A DNA stretch of 64,000 bases from JBFLVT01 sp036804525 (GCA_036804525.1 DAIRSE010000005.1:35495-99494), one strand, 5' to 3'; positions 22,445 to 31,637 are shown, counted from the first letter of the stretch. Translations and numbers: made by a program. The notes: generated by a model from the sequence alone, not told the origin.

Positions 22445-23953
22445 TCAGGCACTGAGCGGCAGGCCCTCCTCTTTTAGGTGCTTTTCGATGGTCTTCCGGT
22501 AAAGCTGCAGGTATTCCACAGCCGAACGCGCCCAGGAAAAGTCGAGTTCCATGGCGTTTCTAACCAGTCTCCGCCAGTTTTCGGGGTCGTCGCGATAGAG
22601 TTTCAGGGCCCGGGCAATCGCGCTGTAAAGCGCCCGACCCGTATAGTCCCGGAAACTGAAGCCGTTGCCCATTCCCGTCGACGGGTCGTATTCGGTCACG
22701 GTGTCGGCCAGGCCGCCCGTCTCGCGAACGATGGGAATAGTACCGTAACGCAGGCTGATGAGCTGTCCGAGGCCGCAGGGCTCAAAGCGCGACGGCATCA
22801 GGAACATATCGGACCCGGCGTAGATCCTCTGGGCAAGTACGGCGTTGAAGCCCAGTTCCAGCCCCATCTTTTGCGGGTAACGCGCTTTGATCGAGGAGAA
22901 GAGCTGGTGGTAATGCGAGTCGCCGGTTCCCAGGACGATAAACTGGATGTCCAGGTGCATCAGCTCGTCGACGATCTGCCCGATGAGGTCGAGACCCTTC
23001 TGGTCGACGAGACGCGAGATAAGCCCGATAACCGGAACGTCCTTGACCGGGAGGCCGAGCTCCCTTTGCAGGGCAAACTTGTTTTCTTTCTTGGCCTCGA
23101 TGTTGTTGCTGTCGTAGTTGCGGAACAGCCGCGGGTCGGTCTTGGGATCAAACTCGTGGTAATTGATTCCGTTGACGATCCCAAAAAGGTCCCTCGAGCG
23201 CTGGCGGAGCAGCCCCTCCATCCTCTCGCCGAATTCAGGCGTCTGTATCTCCTTGGCATAGGTGCGGCTCACCGTGTTGAGGAGGTCCGCATAGAGGATG
23301 CCGGCCTTCATGAAGCTCACGCTCCCGTAGAACTCCAGCCGGTCGGGAGTAAAGAACTCGTAACCGAGGCCCAACATCGACAGGACCTCTTTCGGATAGT
23401 TGCCCTGGTAGTACAGGTTGTGGATCGTAAACAGGGTAGCGATGCGCTTGTGGAAGTCGCTGTGTTTGTAATGGGTATGCAGCCAGAGCGGGATCAAGCC
23501 GCACTGCCAGTCGTTGCAATGAATGATGTCCGGCTGCCAGTTGAGACGCGGAAGCATTTCCAGCACGCCCTTGCAAAAGAAGGCAAAACGCTCGGCCTCG
23601 TCGTGGAAGGCGTAGATGCCGTCGCGGTAATAGTAGTGATAGTTGTCGATCATATAAACCGGTATTGTGGCATGGCCGCCGTGAAACTGGGCTTCGATCT
23701 CCCTCTGCCTGATGATGGCCGTCCGCATCTGGTTGTTGAAGTAGATGGGAAAGTCGGTCAAGTACCGGGCGCCCTCGATCATTTTGTAGCGCGGCATGGC
23801 CACCCGGACATCGTTCGGGGGAAGCCCCTGGTCCATAACGACGGTCGCCAGCGCTTTGGGGAGAGAACCGGCCACATCGGCTAGGCCGCCGGTCTTGGCG
23901 AAAGGCACTACCTCCGACGACACGATAAGGATCTTCAACGGGCGATCAAACAT
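22445..23953 (-). CDS. glgA: glycogen (starch) synthase, ADP-glucose type
   Basis: 502 residues, GT5 family. N-terminal sugar-nucleotide signature SSEVVPFAKTGGLADVAG; C-terminal nucleotide-binding region RFEPCGLGQLISLRYGTIPI and RETGGLADTV. Builds alpha-1,4-glucan from ADP-glucose. Overlaps galT by 8 bp, so carbohydrate storage and galactose/UDP-sugar conversion are coupled; branching enzyme and glgC are not in the window. GT5 proteins of anaerobes sometimes use UDP-glucose, which galT would supply. Confidence 0.95.
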   Translation of the reverse strand: MFDRPLKILIVSSEVVPFAKTGGLADVAGSLPKALATVVMDQGLPPNDVRVAMPRYKMIEGARYLTDFPIYFNNQMRTAIIRQREIEAQFHGGHATIPVYMIDNYHYYYRDGIYAFHDEAERFAFFCKGVLEMLPRLNWQPDIIHCNDWQCGLIPLWLHTHYKHSDFHKRIATLFTIHNLYYQGNYPKEVLSMLGLGYEFFTPDRLEFYGSVSFMKAGILYADLLNTVSRTYAKEIQTPEFGERMEGLLRQRSRDLFGIVNGINYHEFDPKTDPRLFRNYDSNNIEAKKENKFALQRELGLPVKDVPVIGLISRLVDQKGLDLIGQIVDELMHLDIQFIVLGTGDSHYHQLFSSIKARYPQKMGLELGFNAVLAQRIYAGSDMFLMPSRFEPCGLGQLISLRYGTIPIVRETGGLADTVTEYDPSTGMGNGFSFRDYTGRALYSAIARALKLYRDDPENWRRLVRNAMELDFSWARSAVEYLQLYRKTIEKHLKEEGLPLSA

Positions 23954-24995
23954 ACCTGGGAACCTCCTTTGCAGCGGCTTCAGCGATATGCGGCGCTACG
24001 ACGGGCGCGTCGCGCAGGGCCCGCGCCGCTAGTTCGGGCGGGGTCGGATTGATGAAGTAACCCGTTCCCAGCTCAAAGCCGGCTATAATCGTGAGACGCG
24101 GCATAATTTCGATGTGCCAGTGGTAGTAGGAAGCGTCCCCGGCGTTAACCGGAGCGGTGTGGATAGCCATGTTGAACGGCGGGTCACAGACGGTCGCTGC
24201 CAGCTTGGCCAGGGAGGCCCGCAGTACCCGGGCCAGGTCGCGCACTTCGTCTTCGACGATCTGGCCGAAATCATGCCTGTGCTGCTTAGGGAGGATGGTC
24301 ATCTCAAACGGAAACCGTGAAGCATAGGGTACAATACTGACAAAATGTCTGCTGTCGATGACGATCCGTTGATCCTGAGCCAATTCCTGCTGAATCATAT
24401 CGCAGAATATGCAGGTCCCCTTTGCCGAACGGTAAGCCTCCGCCCCGGCCAACTCCTGCTTGATGTCTACAGGTACCATCGGGGTGGCGATCAGTTGGGA
24501 ATGAGCGTGCTCCAGCGATGCACCCGCGGTGCGGCCCTTGTTCTTGAAGATGCAGATGTACTTAAGACGCGAATCGTTGCGCAAATCAAGTGAACGTGCC
24601 CGCCAGGCCCAGATGACCTCCTCCACCTGCTTCTCCGACTGGGTGATCAGGTTATTTGTATGATCGGTTGTTTCAACAATCACCTCGTGGGCGCCGATAC
24701 CGTTCATTACCTCATAAATGCCTTCCCACCAGGAAAACGGGCGTTCGTCGGCACGCACCGCGGGAAATTTGTTGGGAACTACTCTTATCCACCATCCCTT
24801 GCTGTTGGGAGCCGTGCCCTGCTCGCGAAAGGCCAGGATTTCCGGCGGGGTCATCCGCTCATTCCCGACACACAGCGGACAGCTCTGAGGATTCAGCTCG
24901 TCCGCGGGGCAGCGAAAATCCGTGGGCCTTTTTGCCCTTTCAGTAGCAATTACTATCCACCGATCCACAACGGGATCCTTGCGCCACTCGGGCAT
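23946..24995 (-). CDS. galT: galactose-1-phosphate uridylyltransferase
   Basis: 349 residues from ATG 24995, chosen for AAAGGAGG 8 nt upstream and the family-like MPEWRKDPVVDRWIVIATER; the frame is open further upstream without a site. Histidine-triad-type motifs EHAHSQLIATP and YHWHIEIMPR hold the uridylylated His. CPLC near residue 42 is a structural zinc pair. Exchanges UMP between glucose-1-P and galactose-1-P; may also act as a UDP-glucose/ADP-sugar phosphorylase-like enzyme. Confidence 0.93.
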   Translation of the reverse strand: MPEWRKDPVVDRWIVIATERAKRPTDFRCPADELNPQSCPLCVGNERMTPPEILAFREQGTAPNSKGWWIRVVPNKFPAVRADERPFSWWEGIYEVMNGIGAHEVIVETTDHTNNLITQSEKQVEEVIWAWRARSLDLRNDSRLKYICIFKNKGRTAGASLEHAHSQLIATPMVPVDIKQELAGAEAYRSAKGTCIFCDMIQQELAQDQRIVIDSRHFVSIVPYASRFPFEMTILPKQHRHDFGQIVEDEVRDLARVLRASLAKLAATVCDPPFNMAIHTAPVNAGDASYYHWHIEIMPRLTIIAGFELGTGYFINPTPPELAARALRDAPVVAPHIAEAAAKEVPRYV

Positions 24996-25169
24996 TCGGG
25001 GACCTCCTTTCGCCTTGCGTTTTCTGCAACAATACAATAGGCCAATTGCTAAACAGACTTACAGTGAGCGTGCACGGGTAAGAAATTTTTTATGCGCAGG
25101 GGAGGAAAAAGTTTGTGATTCGCGAAAAGCAGGAGATATTAGAAAATCTTATCGAAAGGAAGTCAACCT

Positions 25170-25802
25170 GTGGCTGGCGACGTGCAAATCAAGGGGACGC
25201 GCAACGGGTTGGTCATCTGTCTTCCGGCGGCGGACTTTGACGACATCAAGCGCAACCTTGAGGAAAAACTCAAGCAGGCCAGGGGTTTTTTTACAGGCGC
25301 AAAGTTTACCTTCCGCCATCAGGGGCCCGCGATAAACGAGGAGCAACAGCGCGAACTCGAACAGCTCCTGTCGGGGTACGGGATGATACCCATCCCCCAC
25401 GAAGAACGCAACAAGCCGATACTGATCCCGAAAAGCACTACGGTTCCGGCGTCAGTATCTTCTCCAGGATCACTGCCCGGAGAACCGGCCCACCTTGTTG
25501 GGCGGAGCCTCCGCTCGGGACAAAGGGTCCGGTATCTGAACGGGCATGTCGTTGTGCTCGGGGATGTTCACCGGGGCGCTGTTGTCGAAGCCTCGGGCAG
25601 TATCTTGATCATGGGCAAGTGTGCGGGAACGGTTCACGCAGGTATCGACGGCGATAAACGGGCGGACATCGTAAGCCTGGAATTCTGCTCTCCCACACTG
25701 ACCATCGCCGGCGTCCAGGCCAGGGAAATACCGTCAACCCCTATTCCCGGCCTTAAGCGGGTAATGCTTAAAGACGAACGCATCGTCCTGGCCCCAGTAT
25801 AA
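25170..25802 (+). CDS. minC: septum site-determining protein MinC
   Basis: 210 residues; GTG at 25170 behind AAAGGAAG. N-terminal MinC domain (about 1-90), then a linker rich in Pro/Ser and the C-terminal beta-helix domain RYLNGHVVVLGDVHRGAVVE. It inhibits FtsZ polymerisation away from midcell and normally acts with MinD. minD is not beside it. A TTGTGA...TATTAG pair with 18-bp spacing ahead of the gene is a possible sigma-A promoter but weak. The gene ends at a repeat array. Confidence 0.88.
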   Translation: MAGDVQIKGTRNGLVICLPAADFDDIKRNLEEKLKQARGFFTGAKFTFRHQGPAINEEQQRELEQLLSGYGMIPIPHEERNKPILIPKSTTVPASVSSPGSLPGEPAHLVGRSLRSGQRVRYLNGHVVVLGDVHRGAVVEASGSILIMGKCAGTVHAGIDGDKRADIVSLEFCSPTLTIAGVQAREIPSTPIPGLKRVMLKDERIVLAPV

Positions 25803-25809
25803 TAACTTC

Positions 25810-26006
25810 AGTGCTCAGCACTCAGCGTTCGGTACTCAGATTAAGGGTTGACCCCGTCCGAATACTGAATACTACAAGCGGGCTCCATCCGCGTACTCAG
25901 CAATGCTCACGACCAGCCATTACACTTTAGTCGATATAGCCAAATCTGAATGCCGAATGCTGAATGCCCAATGCCACTACGGTCCTACTGCCTACTACCT
26001 ACAGCC
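25810..26006. repeat. cluster of 7-nt repeat arrays between minC and the Nudix gene
   Basis: 25810-25844: AGTGCTC, AGCACTC, AGCGTTC, GGTACTC, AGATTAA. 25941-25975 read on the minus strand: GGCATTG, GGCATTC, AGCATTC, GGCATTC, AGATTTG, a facing arm. 25976-26006 adds CTACGGT, CCTACTG, CCTACTA, CCTACAG, which reaches into the last codons of the Nudix gene. A short middle array lies at 25858-25875. Confidence 0.75.
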
Positions 26007-26530
26007 AGTTGGTCTGCTGCAAGCAGCCCAACTATGGACTTGGCATCGCAGATCTCCCCGCGTTTGACCATCTCTACGGCTTCGTCCAGCGGGACCCTGA
26101 CCAATTCCAGGAACTCATCCTCGTCGGGGGCGGCCTGGCCCGCCGTCAGTCCGGTGACCAGGTACACGTACATTTTTTCGCTGGTGAATCCCGGAGTGGA
26201 ATAAAACTCCAACAGCTTTGTGAGTTTGCCGGCAGTATAACCGGTTTCCTCCTCCAGCTCCCGGTTTACTGCCGCTTCCGGATCTTCGCCGTTCTCCAGT
26301 TTGCCGGCCGGAATCTCCAGGAGTTCTTTCCCTACCGCATAGCGGTACTGACGGACCAAAAGGACGCATCCTTCCTCATCAATGGCCACTATCGCCACTG
26401 CACCGGAGTATTCCACAACCTCCCGGCGTCCCAGCTTGCCGTTGGGCAGTTCTACAGTATCCACGCGCATGTTGAGGATCTTCCCGCGATAGACGTATTC
26501 CTGCTGCAGAGTTCTTTCTTTAAGCTTCAA
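25985..26530 (-). CDS. Nudix hydrolase, ADP-ribose pyrophosphatase type
   Basis: 181 residues from TTG 26530, 7 nt behind GAGAGGTGA; an upstream TTG at 26551 is less well placed. The Nudix box is complete: G-x5-E-x7-REL-EEETGY, about residues 84-106. Gene looks like NudF, which hydrolyses ADP-ribose to AMP and ribose-5-P. The end (LAVGSRQ) is encoded within a heptad repeat, suggesting the C-terminus was altered by it. Divergent from hsp20. Confidence 0.9.
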   Translation of the reverse strand: MKLKERTLQQEYVYRGKILNMRVDTVELPNGKLGRREVVEYSGAVAIVAIDEEGCVLLVRQYRYAVGKELLEIPAGKLENGEDPEAAVNRELEEETGYTAGKLTKLLEFYSTPGFTSEKMYVYLVTGLTAGQAAPDEDEFLELVRVPLDEAVEMVKRGEICDAKSIVGLLAADQLAVGSRQ

Positions 26531-26632
26531 CGGTATCGTCACCTCTCGCAACTAAACCGGGAGCTAACGCATATTCTCTCCCCTGCGCGGACACCTTAAC
26601 AACAAATGACACCTGAGGAGGTTGCTTGTTGC

Positions 26633-27064
26633 ATGAGCATCCGGCGTTGGGATCCTTTCAGCGAAATTAACACCCTTCGCGAGCAAATGAATCGCATGAT
26701 GGAGTTCTTTAGACCCGGCCTGCGTGAGCCGGCTATTCCCCGCATCGACCTTCACCAAACCAACGACGAGGTTATCGCCACCGCGGAAATCCCGGGTCTG
26801 GAGTCAAAAGAAGACATTGAGGTCAACGTCACCCCGGACAGCCTTTCGGTGAGCGGCGAGATCAAGCGCCAGCACGCGGTGAACGAGGAAGACTACCTGC
26901 ACGCCGAGCGCTATTACGGGTCTTTTTCGCGGGTCTTGCCTCTCCCTGTTGAAGTTAAGCCCGAAGAGTCACAGGCCACTTACCAGAACGGCGTGCTTAC
27001 CGTCAGGATGCCCAAGGTGCAGCCGGGCAGGGATAAGCAGCCCCGGCGCATACCGGTTCAGTAG
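26633..27064 (+). CDS. Hsp20-family small heat-shock protein
   Basis: 143 residues from ATG 26633, 11 nt after GAGGAGG. Alpha-crystallin core: IDLHQTNDEVIATAEIPG to YHAERYYGSFSRVLPLPVEV, with the conserved YQNGVLTVRMPK near the C-terminus. An ATP-independent holdase that binds unfolded proteins in the cytoplasm. No CIRCE site is visible upstream. Confidence 0.92.
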   Translation: MSIRRWDPFSEINTLREQMNRMMEFFRPGLREPAIPRIDLHQTNDEVIATAEIPGLESKEDIEVNVTPDSLSVSGEIKRQHAVNEEDYLHAERYYGSFSRVLPLPVEVKPEESQATYQNGVLTVRMPKVQPGRDKQPRRIPVQ

Positions 27065-27079
27065 GGCGATGGTCCTTTT

Positions 27080-27379
27080 TTACTCCCTGTTGAGGTGCCC
27101 TTTGATAACGTCAATGATCTCCATCACTGGGACCTTCCCCGAAGCCACAACTTGACCGTTCACGACCACCACCGGAAGTGCCGGGTTTCCTTCTTGCTGC
27201 GGGCGGTAGACGTAACGGACCCTAACCTCATCCCCGAACACCCGATGTACGGTCCCCGCGAGCAGGTTGAACAGGAAAACGTAGTCCAGGGCTCCGCCCG
27301 GGCAGGAAGCGGCCTCTCACCCGGGACGGTCCCCGTCCGACTGGGCGTCTCCCCAGAGCTCCACTGTAACGCGCATCAT
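27080..27379 (-). CDS. thioredoxin-like protein with in-frame TGA: candidate selenoprotein
   Basis: 99 codons with one TGA at codon 21. ATG at 27379 overlaps the hemL stop as ATGA. Start MMRVTVELWGDAQ is a thioredoxin-fold first strand. Then comes RPG-(TGA)-EAASCPGG, then LDYVFLFNLLAG helix, VRVRYVY strand and LPVVVVNGQVVASG, where the Pro sits like the cis-Pro of thioredoxins. The frame continues 78 codons past the TGA without further stops. The TGA occupies the place of the first redox Cys, giving U-x4-C. Selenocysteine is the simplest reading; the alternative is a nonsense mutation or sequence error. Only a weak hairpin follows the TGA, starting closer than usual bacterial SECIS. Confidence 0.6.
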
Positions 27380-28674
27380 TTTGCCGTGATGTCCTTGAAG
27401 CAGCACCGGAAGGCCTCCACCGTTCGATCCAGGTCTTCCGTGCTATGTGCCGTCGAAATGAACATGGCCTCGAACTGGGCTGGAGCGATATAGACCCCGG
27501 CGTTAAGCAGCCCCCTGAACAGCCTGCCGTAGAGAGCGGTGTTGCTGGTCATCGCGCCTGCAAAATCCCTTACGGGCTCGGGGGTCAAAAAGGTACAGAG
27601 CATTGAGCCTATCCGATTCTGGCTCACAGGCACTCCGGCGTCGCGTGCCGCATCGGCGATCCCTTCCGCCAGCCTCGCCCCCATCTTATCCAATTGCTCA
27701 TACAGGCCCGGCTGGGCAAGGGCCTTAAGCGTGGCGATACCGGCGGCCATCGCCACTGGGTTGCCGGAAAGCGTCCCGGCCTGGTAAACAGGCCCTTCGG
27801 GGCTGACCATGCTCATTATCTCCCGCCGCCCGCCGTACGCCCCGACCGGGAGCCCGCCGCCGACAATCTTGCCCAGGCAAGTCAGGTCGGGAATAACGTT
27901 AAAGACGGTTTGTGCCCCGCCGTAAGCGACCCGGAACCCGGTGATCACCTCGTCGAAAATCAACAGGCTGCCATAACGCGCTGTTAACTCCCGCAACCCC
28001 TCTAGAAAACCTTCCTCAGGCAGAACGACGCCCATGTTACCTGCTACGGGCTCAACAATGACGGCGGCGATTTCCTCCGAGTAGCGGTTGAAAACCTCTT
28101 GGACTTCATCCAGGCGGTTGTAGCCGACGACGATGGTACTGCCGGCGACGTCCCCTGGAACTCCCGGAGATGTCGGAAGGCCGAAAGTCAGCGCACCCGA
28201 GCCGGCTTTAACCAGGAGGTGGTCAGCATGACCGTGGTAACAGCCTTCAAACTTGACGATCTTGTCCCGCCCTGTATAAGCCCTGGCCAGGCGCAAGGCG
28301 CTCATCGTTGCCTCGGTCCCCGAGTTAACCATGCGGACCATTTCGACCCCCGGAAGAGCTTCGACAATGAGGCGGGCTAGCTCGATTTCCAACTCGGTAG
28401 GCGCACCGTAGCTTGTGCCCTTCTGTGCGGCTTCCCATACCGCCGCCAGCACTGACGGATGGCTGTGGCCCAGGATCAGCGGCCCCCAGGAGGCCACGTA
28501 GTCGATGTATTCGTTGCCGTCAACGTCCCAGATCCGGCTGCCCTGCGCACGGGCGATGAAGACCGGATCGCCTCCTACAGCCTTAAAAGCCCTTACGGGG
28601 CTGTTGACCCCGCCGGGGATGTACTTCCGGGCCGTCTCAAACAGCCGCCGCGAGTTCGAGTAATCTCTGGTCAC
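27376..28674 (-). CDS. hemL: glutamate-1-semialdehyde 2,1-aminomutase
   Basis: 432 residues; PLP-dependent class III aminotransferase. Motifs FDEVITGFRVAYGG and the PLP-lysine in CLGKIVGGGLPVGAYGG. Converts GSA to 5-aminolevulinate, the product of the C5 pathway begun by HemA encoded in the same cluster. GTG start at 28674 behind GGGGTGA. Last established gene of the heme cluster; its stop overlaps the candidate selenoprotein. Confidence 0.96.
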   Translation of the reverse strand: MTRDYSNSRRLFETARKYIPGGVNSPVRAFKAVGGDPVFIARAQGSRIWDVDGNEYIDYVASWGPLILGHSHPSVLAAVWEAAQKGTSYGAPTELEIELARLIVEALPGVEMVRMVNSGTEATMSALRLARAYTGRDKIVKFEGCYHGHADHLLVKAGSGALTFGLPTSPGVPGDVAGSTIVVGYNRLDEVQEVFNRYSEEIAAVIVEPVAGNMGVVLPEEGFLEGLRELTARYGSLLIFDEVITGFRVAYGGAQTVFNVIPDLTCLGKIVGGGLPVGAYGGRREIMSMVSPEGPVYQAGTLSGNPVAMAAGIATLKALAQPGLYEQLDKMGARLAEGIADAARDAGVPVSQNRIGSMLCTFLTPEPVRDFAGAMTSNTALYGRLFRGLLNAGVYIAPAQFEAMFISTAHSTEDLDRTVEAFRCCFKDITAK

Positions 28675-28695
28675 TCTTCATCACCCCACCACTTT

Positions 28696-29166
28696 CTATT
28701 CCGTGAAATAAGTCATGCTCGTCCGTTTCAGTTCCCTGTCGCTGAATAGGATGAGGTAGTCATCAATCCCAACCTGCTCGGCCAGGCGCCGCACGAGTTC
28801 GGCGCATTCCTCGCGGGTAGGCTTGTGAACCATGGTGTACAGGTTATACGGCCAACCGGGACGAGTGACCCGCTGGTAGCAGTGGGTAATCTCCTTGACC
28901 CTGGCCAGGGCCCGACCCACCTCGTCCAGTCTGTCCTCCGGGACGCGCCAGGCCACCAGGGCGTTGCCGGCAAAGCCCACCCGCTGGTGGCGAATGGCTG
29001 CTCCCAGCCGCTTCAAATGGCCGCTGTCCTTAAAGGCCCGGAGCTTTTCCAGGACGGCTTCCTCGCTTAAGCCAAGGCGGCGCCCGATCTCGGCAAAAGG
29101 CCGGCTAACCAGGGGCAAGCCGGCCTGCAGTTCCCTAACCAGTTGTTTTTCCAGTTCCGTCAGCAT
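28696..29166 (-). CDS. ahbB: siroheme decarboxylase subunit AhbB
   Basis: 156 residues, Lrp/AsnC-like. N-terminal winged helix PFAEIGRRLGLSEEAVLEKLRAF, then the RAM-like C-terminal half with ITHCYQRVTRPGWPYNLYTM and YLILFSDRELKR. With AhbA it removes two acetate carboxyls from siroheme to give 12,18-didecarboxysiroheme. Though built like a regulator, the family is an enzyme. Overlaps ahbA by 32 bp. Confidence 0.9.
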   Translation of the reverse strand: MLTELEKQLVRELQAGLPLVSRPFAEIGRRLGLSEEAVLEKLRAFKDSGHLKRLGAAIRHQRVGFAGNALVAWRVPEDRLDEVGRALARVKEITHCYQRVTRPGWPYNLYTMVHKPTREECAELVRRLAEQVGIDDYLILFSDRELKRTSMTYFTE

Positions 29167-29629
29167 AGCTCACCTCGGAAACGTCGAAATTCACTAGGAT
29201 CTTAAAAATTCTGACGGCGGGGAGGGTCATAACTTCTTCGATGCCGGTCTCGGCCTTAATCTCGTTAAGGATGCGCTGTACCCGTTCATCGGAAAGGGCC
29301 AGCACCGTAAACCACATGTTGTAATCGCCGTCCCGGAGGTAATTATGGGTGATCTCCAGGTAGCCGTTGACGACTTCCGCCACCCTGTCCACCTTATTCG
29401 GCGGAACCTTCATCGCACAGAGCGTGCCCTTGTAGCCGAGCCTGCGGGAGTCGAACACCCCGCCCATCCGCCTGATAATGTTGCTCTCTTTCAAACGCCT
29501 CAAACGCTCCAGGACCTCGTCCTCACTCAGCCCCAGCCTGGCGCCCACCGCCGCATACGGCCTTTCGGTCAGCGGGATGTCGTACTGGACAAGGTTGAGC
29601 AGTTCGCGGTCTTTCTGATCAAGATCCAT
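29135..29629 (-). CDS. ahbA: siroheme decarboxylase subunit AhbA
   Basis: 164 residues from ATG at 29629; a much longer open frame upstream is ahbD read in another frame. Same fold as AhbB: LTERPYAAVGARLGLSEDEVLERLRRLKES helix-turn-helix, then YKGTLCAMKVPP and THNYLRDGDYNMWFTVL. The THNYLR and NMWFTV residues sit in the siroheme pocket in the family. Overlaps ahbD by 11 bp and ahbB by 32 bp, indicating tight coupling of the heteromer. Confidence 0.9.
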   Translation of the reverse strand: MDLDQKDRELLNLVQYDIPLTERPYAAVGARLGLSEDEVLERLRRLKESNIIRRMGGVFDSRRLGYKGTLCAMKVPPNKVDRVAEVVNGYLEITHNYLRDGDYNMWFTVLALSDERVQRILNEIKAETGIEEVMTLPAVRIFKILVNFDVSEVSYADGTGKTTG

Positions 29630-30626
29630 GAGCCACCTCTTTTTTGCCGCTCCGGTACAGGCACCAGGGTTCCTCGGCCATGTAGTCCCGGTAGTAGAAG
29701 TAAGCGCGCGCGCGGCATCCACCGCAAATGTCACTGAACTTGCATATACCGCACCCCCCGCTGTACTTGCGGGAACGCAAGGCAGCAAAAACTTCGGCGT
29801 TTTTCCATATTTCATCAAAGGGAGTTTGGCGCACATTGCCGACAACGATGTCGAGGTAAGCGCAGGCCTGGACGCCGCCGGTCGGGTTAACCAGGCAGTA
29901 GGAAAGCCCGGCCAGGCAGCCGCGCTGGAACCTGGTCTGAACACCAAGCTGCCGGGCTATCCGGGTGAATTGAGGCGCGCAAGTCGGCTTTAATTCTATC
30001 GATACCTCCGCCTGTTTTTTCATTATCCGCCGGAGGAGTTCCTCATACTCGGCAGCCCGCAGTGAACTCTCCTTGATATTCACGCCGCGGCCGGTGGGCA
30101 CGAGAAAAAAGACGTGGTGGGCCATTGCCCCCAGTTCTACGGCAAGATCGGTAAGTTTCTCAACCTCGCCGTAATTCCAGTCCATCACGGTTGTGTGCAC
30201 CTGAAAAGGCAGTCCAGCCTCCTTGCAGGCACGCATTCCGTCGACGGCGCCCCGCCATGCGCCGGGAACAGCACGGAAACGGTCGTGAGCCACCGCCGAA
30301 ACGCTGTCCAGGCTGATGCCGACCGCCTTGGCTCCCGCTTCTACCAGCCTGCGGGCCATTGCGGGAGTAATAAGCGTACCGTTCGAGCCCAGCACCGGGC
30401 GGAGCCCCTGGCTGCAGGCATAGCTGATCAGTTCGAAAAGGTCTTCCCTCATCAGCGGCTCTCCGCCGGAGAAGATCATGATCTTAAAGCCGGCCCGGGC
30501 AATCTCCTCGATCATTTTCCTGGCTTCGGCCGTGGTCAACTCATCCTCGGCCTTAACCCCGGAGTCGCGATAGCAGTGGGCGCAGTTAAGATTACAGGCG
30601 TTGGTGGCGTTCCACGATACAAGCAC
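29619..30626 (-). CDS. ahbD: radical SAM heme synthase AhbD
   Basis: 335 residues. Radical SAM motif CNLNCAHC (C11-x3-C-x2-C), SGGEPLMR, and a C-terminal auxiliary cluster region CGIC...CGGC...PWC plus an extra CLAGLSYC. Oxidatively decarboxylates Fe-coproporphyrin III to heme b. GTG start with AGGGAGGAATAACG upstream, lying in the hemB 3' end. AhbC and AhbD are close relatives; assignment here rests on the shorter N-terminus and the CGGCRARAYF-type C-terminus. Confidence 0.85.
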   Translation of the reverse strand: MLVSWNATNACNLNCAHCYRDSGVKAEDELTTAEARKMIEEIARAGFKIMIFSGGEPLMREDLFELISYACSQGLRPVLGSNGTLITPAMARRLVEAGAKAVGISLDSVSAVAHDRFRAVPGAWRGAVDGMRACKEAGLPFQVHTTVMDWNYGEVEKLTDLAVELGAMAHHVFFLVPTGRGVNIKESSLRAAEYEELLRRIMKKQAEVSIELKPTCAPQFTRIARQLGVQTRFQRGCLAGLSYCLVNPTGGVQACAYLDIVVGNVRQTPFDEIWKNAEVFAALRSRKYSGGCGICKFSDICGGCRARAYFYYRDYMAEEPWCLYRSGKKEVAHGS

Positions 30627-30628
30627 CG

Positions 30629-31609
30629 TTATTCCTCCCTAAGCCACCTGGCGGCATCCTTCGCGTGGTAAGTGATAATGATATCGGCGCCGGCCCGTTT
30701 CATGCTGGTCAAAGTTTCCAGGACGATGGCCTTTTCATTGACCCAGCCCCGCTCGGCGGCCGCCCTGACCATCGCGTACTCCCCGCTGACGTTATAGGCT
30801 GCCACCGGCATCAGGAACTCGTCCTTCACCCGCCTGATCACGTCCATATAGCTCAGCGCCGGCTTCACCATGACGATGTCGGCGCCTTCTTCGACGTCAA
30901 GGGCGACTTCGCGGAGTGCCTCATCAGAGTTCGCCGGATCCATCTGGTAAGTTCGGCGGTCACCGAACTGGGGAGGCGAGGCGCAGGCATCCCTAAAGGG
31001 GCCGTAATACGCCGAGGCATATTTGGCCGAATAGGCCATAATCGATGTCCCGCTGAATCCCGAAGCATCCAGCGCGTCCCGTATAGCGCGTACTCTGCCG
31101 TCCATCATGTCGGACGGGGCCACCATATCAGCCCCTGCCCGGGCATGGGATACGGCAGTCCGGGCCAGGAGTTCCAGGGACGGGTCGTTCAAAATCTCCT
31201 GTCCCTCAACCACCCCGCAGTGCCCGTGGCTGGTATAGGCGCACAGGCACACATCGGTTACCACCAGCAATTTGGGGAATGCCTTTTTTATCTCCTGCAC
31301 CGCCCGCTGCACAACACCGTCTTCGCGGTCGGCCTCGGAAGCCTGGTCGTCCTTGCGCGACGGCACGCCAAACAGCAGAATCCCGGAAATGCCAAGCTCA
31401 ACCGCCTCGGCAACCTCTTCAAGCAAAGTGTCAGGCGAATACCGGAAGATACCGGGCATTGCCTCAACCGGCTGGCGTACGCCTTCTCCCTCCACAGCAA
31501 AAACGGGATAGACCAGATCGTCCACGCTGAGCGCGGTTTCGCGGACCAACCGGCGGATATTTTCATTTGTTCTCAGCCGCCGCATCCTTAGCTTGGGGAA
31601 CAAAGCCAT
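30629..31609 (-). CDS. hemB: porphobilinogen synthase
   Basis: 326 residues from ATG 31609 with GTGAGGTG upstream; a longer frame starts 39 nt earlier without support. Schiff-base lysine region VKPALSYMDVIRRV, substrate lysine in YSAKYASAYYGPFRDA, and the zinc/metal site DVCLCAYTSHGHCG with its three cysteines. Joins two ALA into porphobilinogen. Between ahbC and ahbD. Confidence 0.96.
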   Translation of the reverse strand: MALFPKLRMRRLRTNENIRRLVRETALSVDDLVYPVFAVEGEGVRQPVEAMPGIFRYSPDTLLEEVAEAVELGISGILLFGVPSRKDDQASEADREDGVVQRAVQEIKKAFPKLLVVTDVCLCAYTSHGHCGVVEGQEILNDPSLELLARTAVSHARAGADMVAPSDMMDGRVRAIRDALDASGFSGTSIMAYSAKYASAYYGPFRDACASPPQFGDRRTYQMDPANSDEALREVALDVEEGADIVMVKPALSYMDVIRRVKDEFLMPVAAYNVSGEYAMVRAAAERGWVNEKAIVLETLTSMKRAGADIIITYHAKDAARWLREE

Positions 31610-31637
31610 GCAAAAGCACCTCACTTTGCCTCTCACT

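Noticed and set aside
22478..23884. 468-codon open frame opposite glgA
   Set aside because: Antisense shadow of a strongly conserved GC-rich gene; no SD site and no recognisable domains.
29630..29947. Long N-terminal extension of ahbA
   Set aside because: Lies wholly inside ahbD in another frame; AhbA homology begins at the ATG at 29629.
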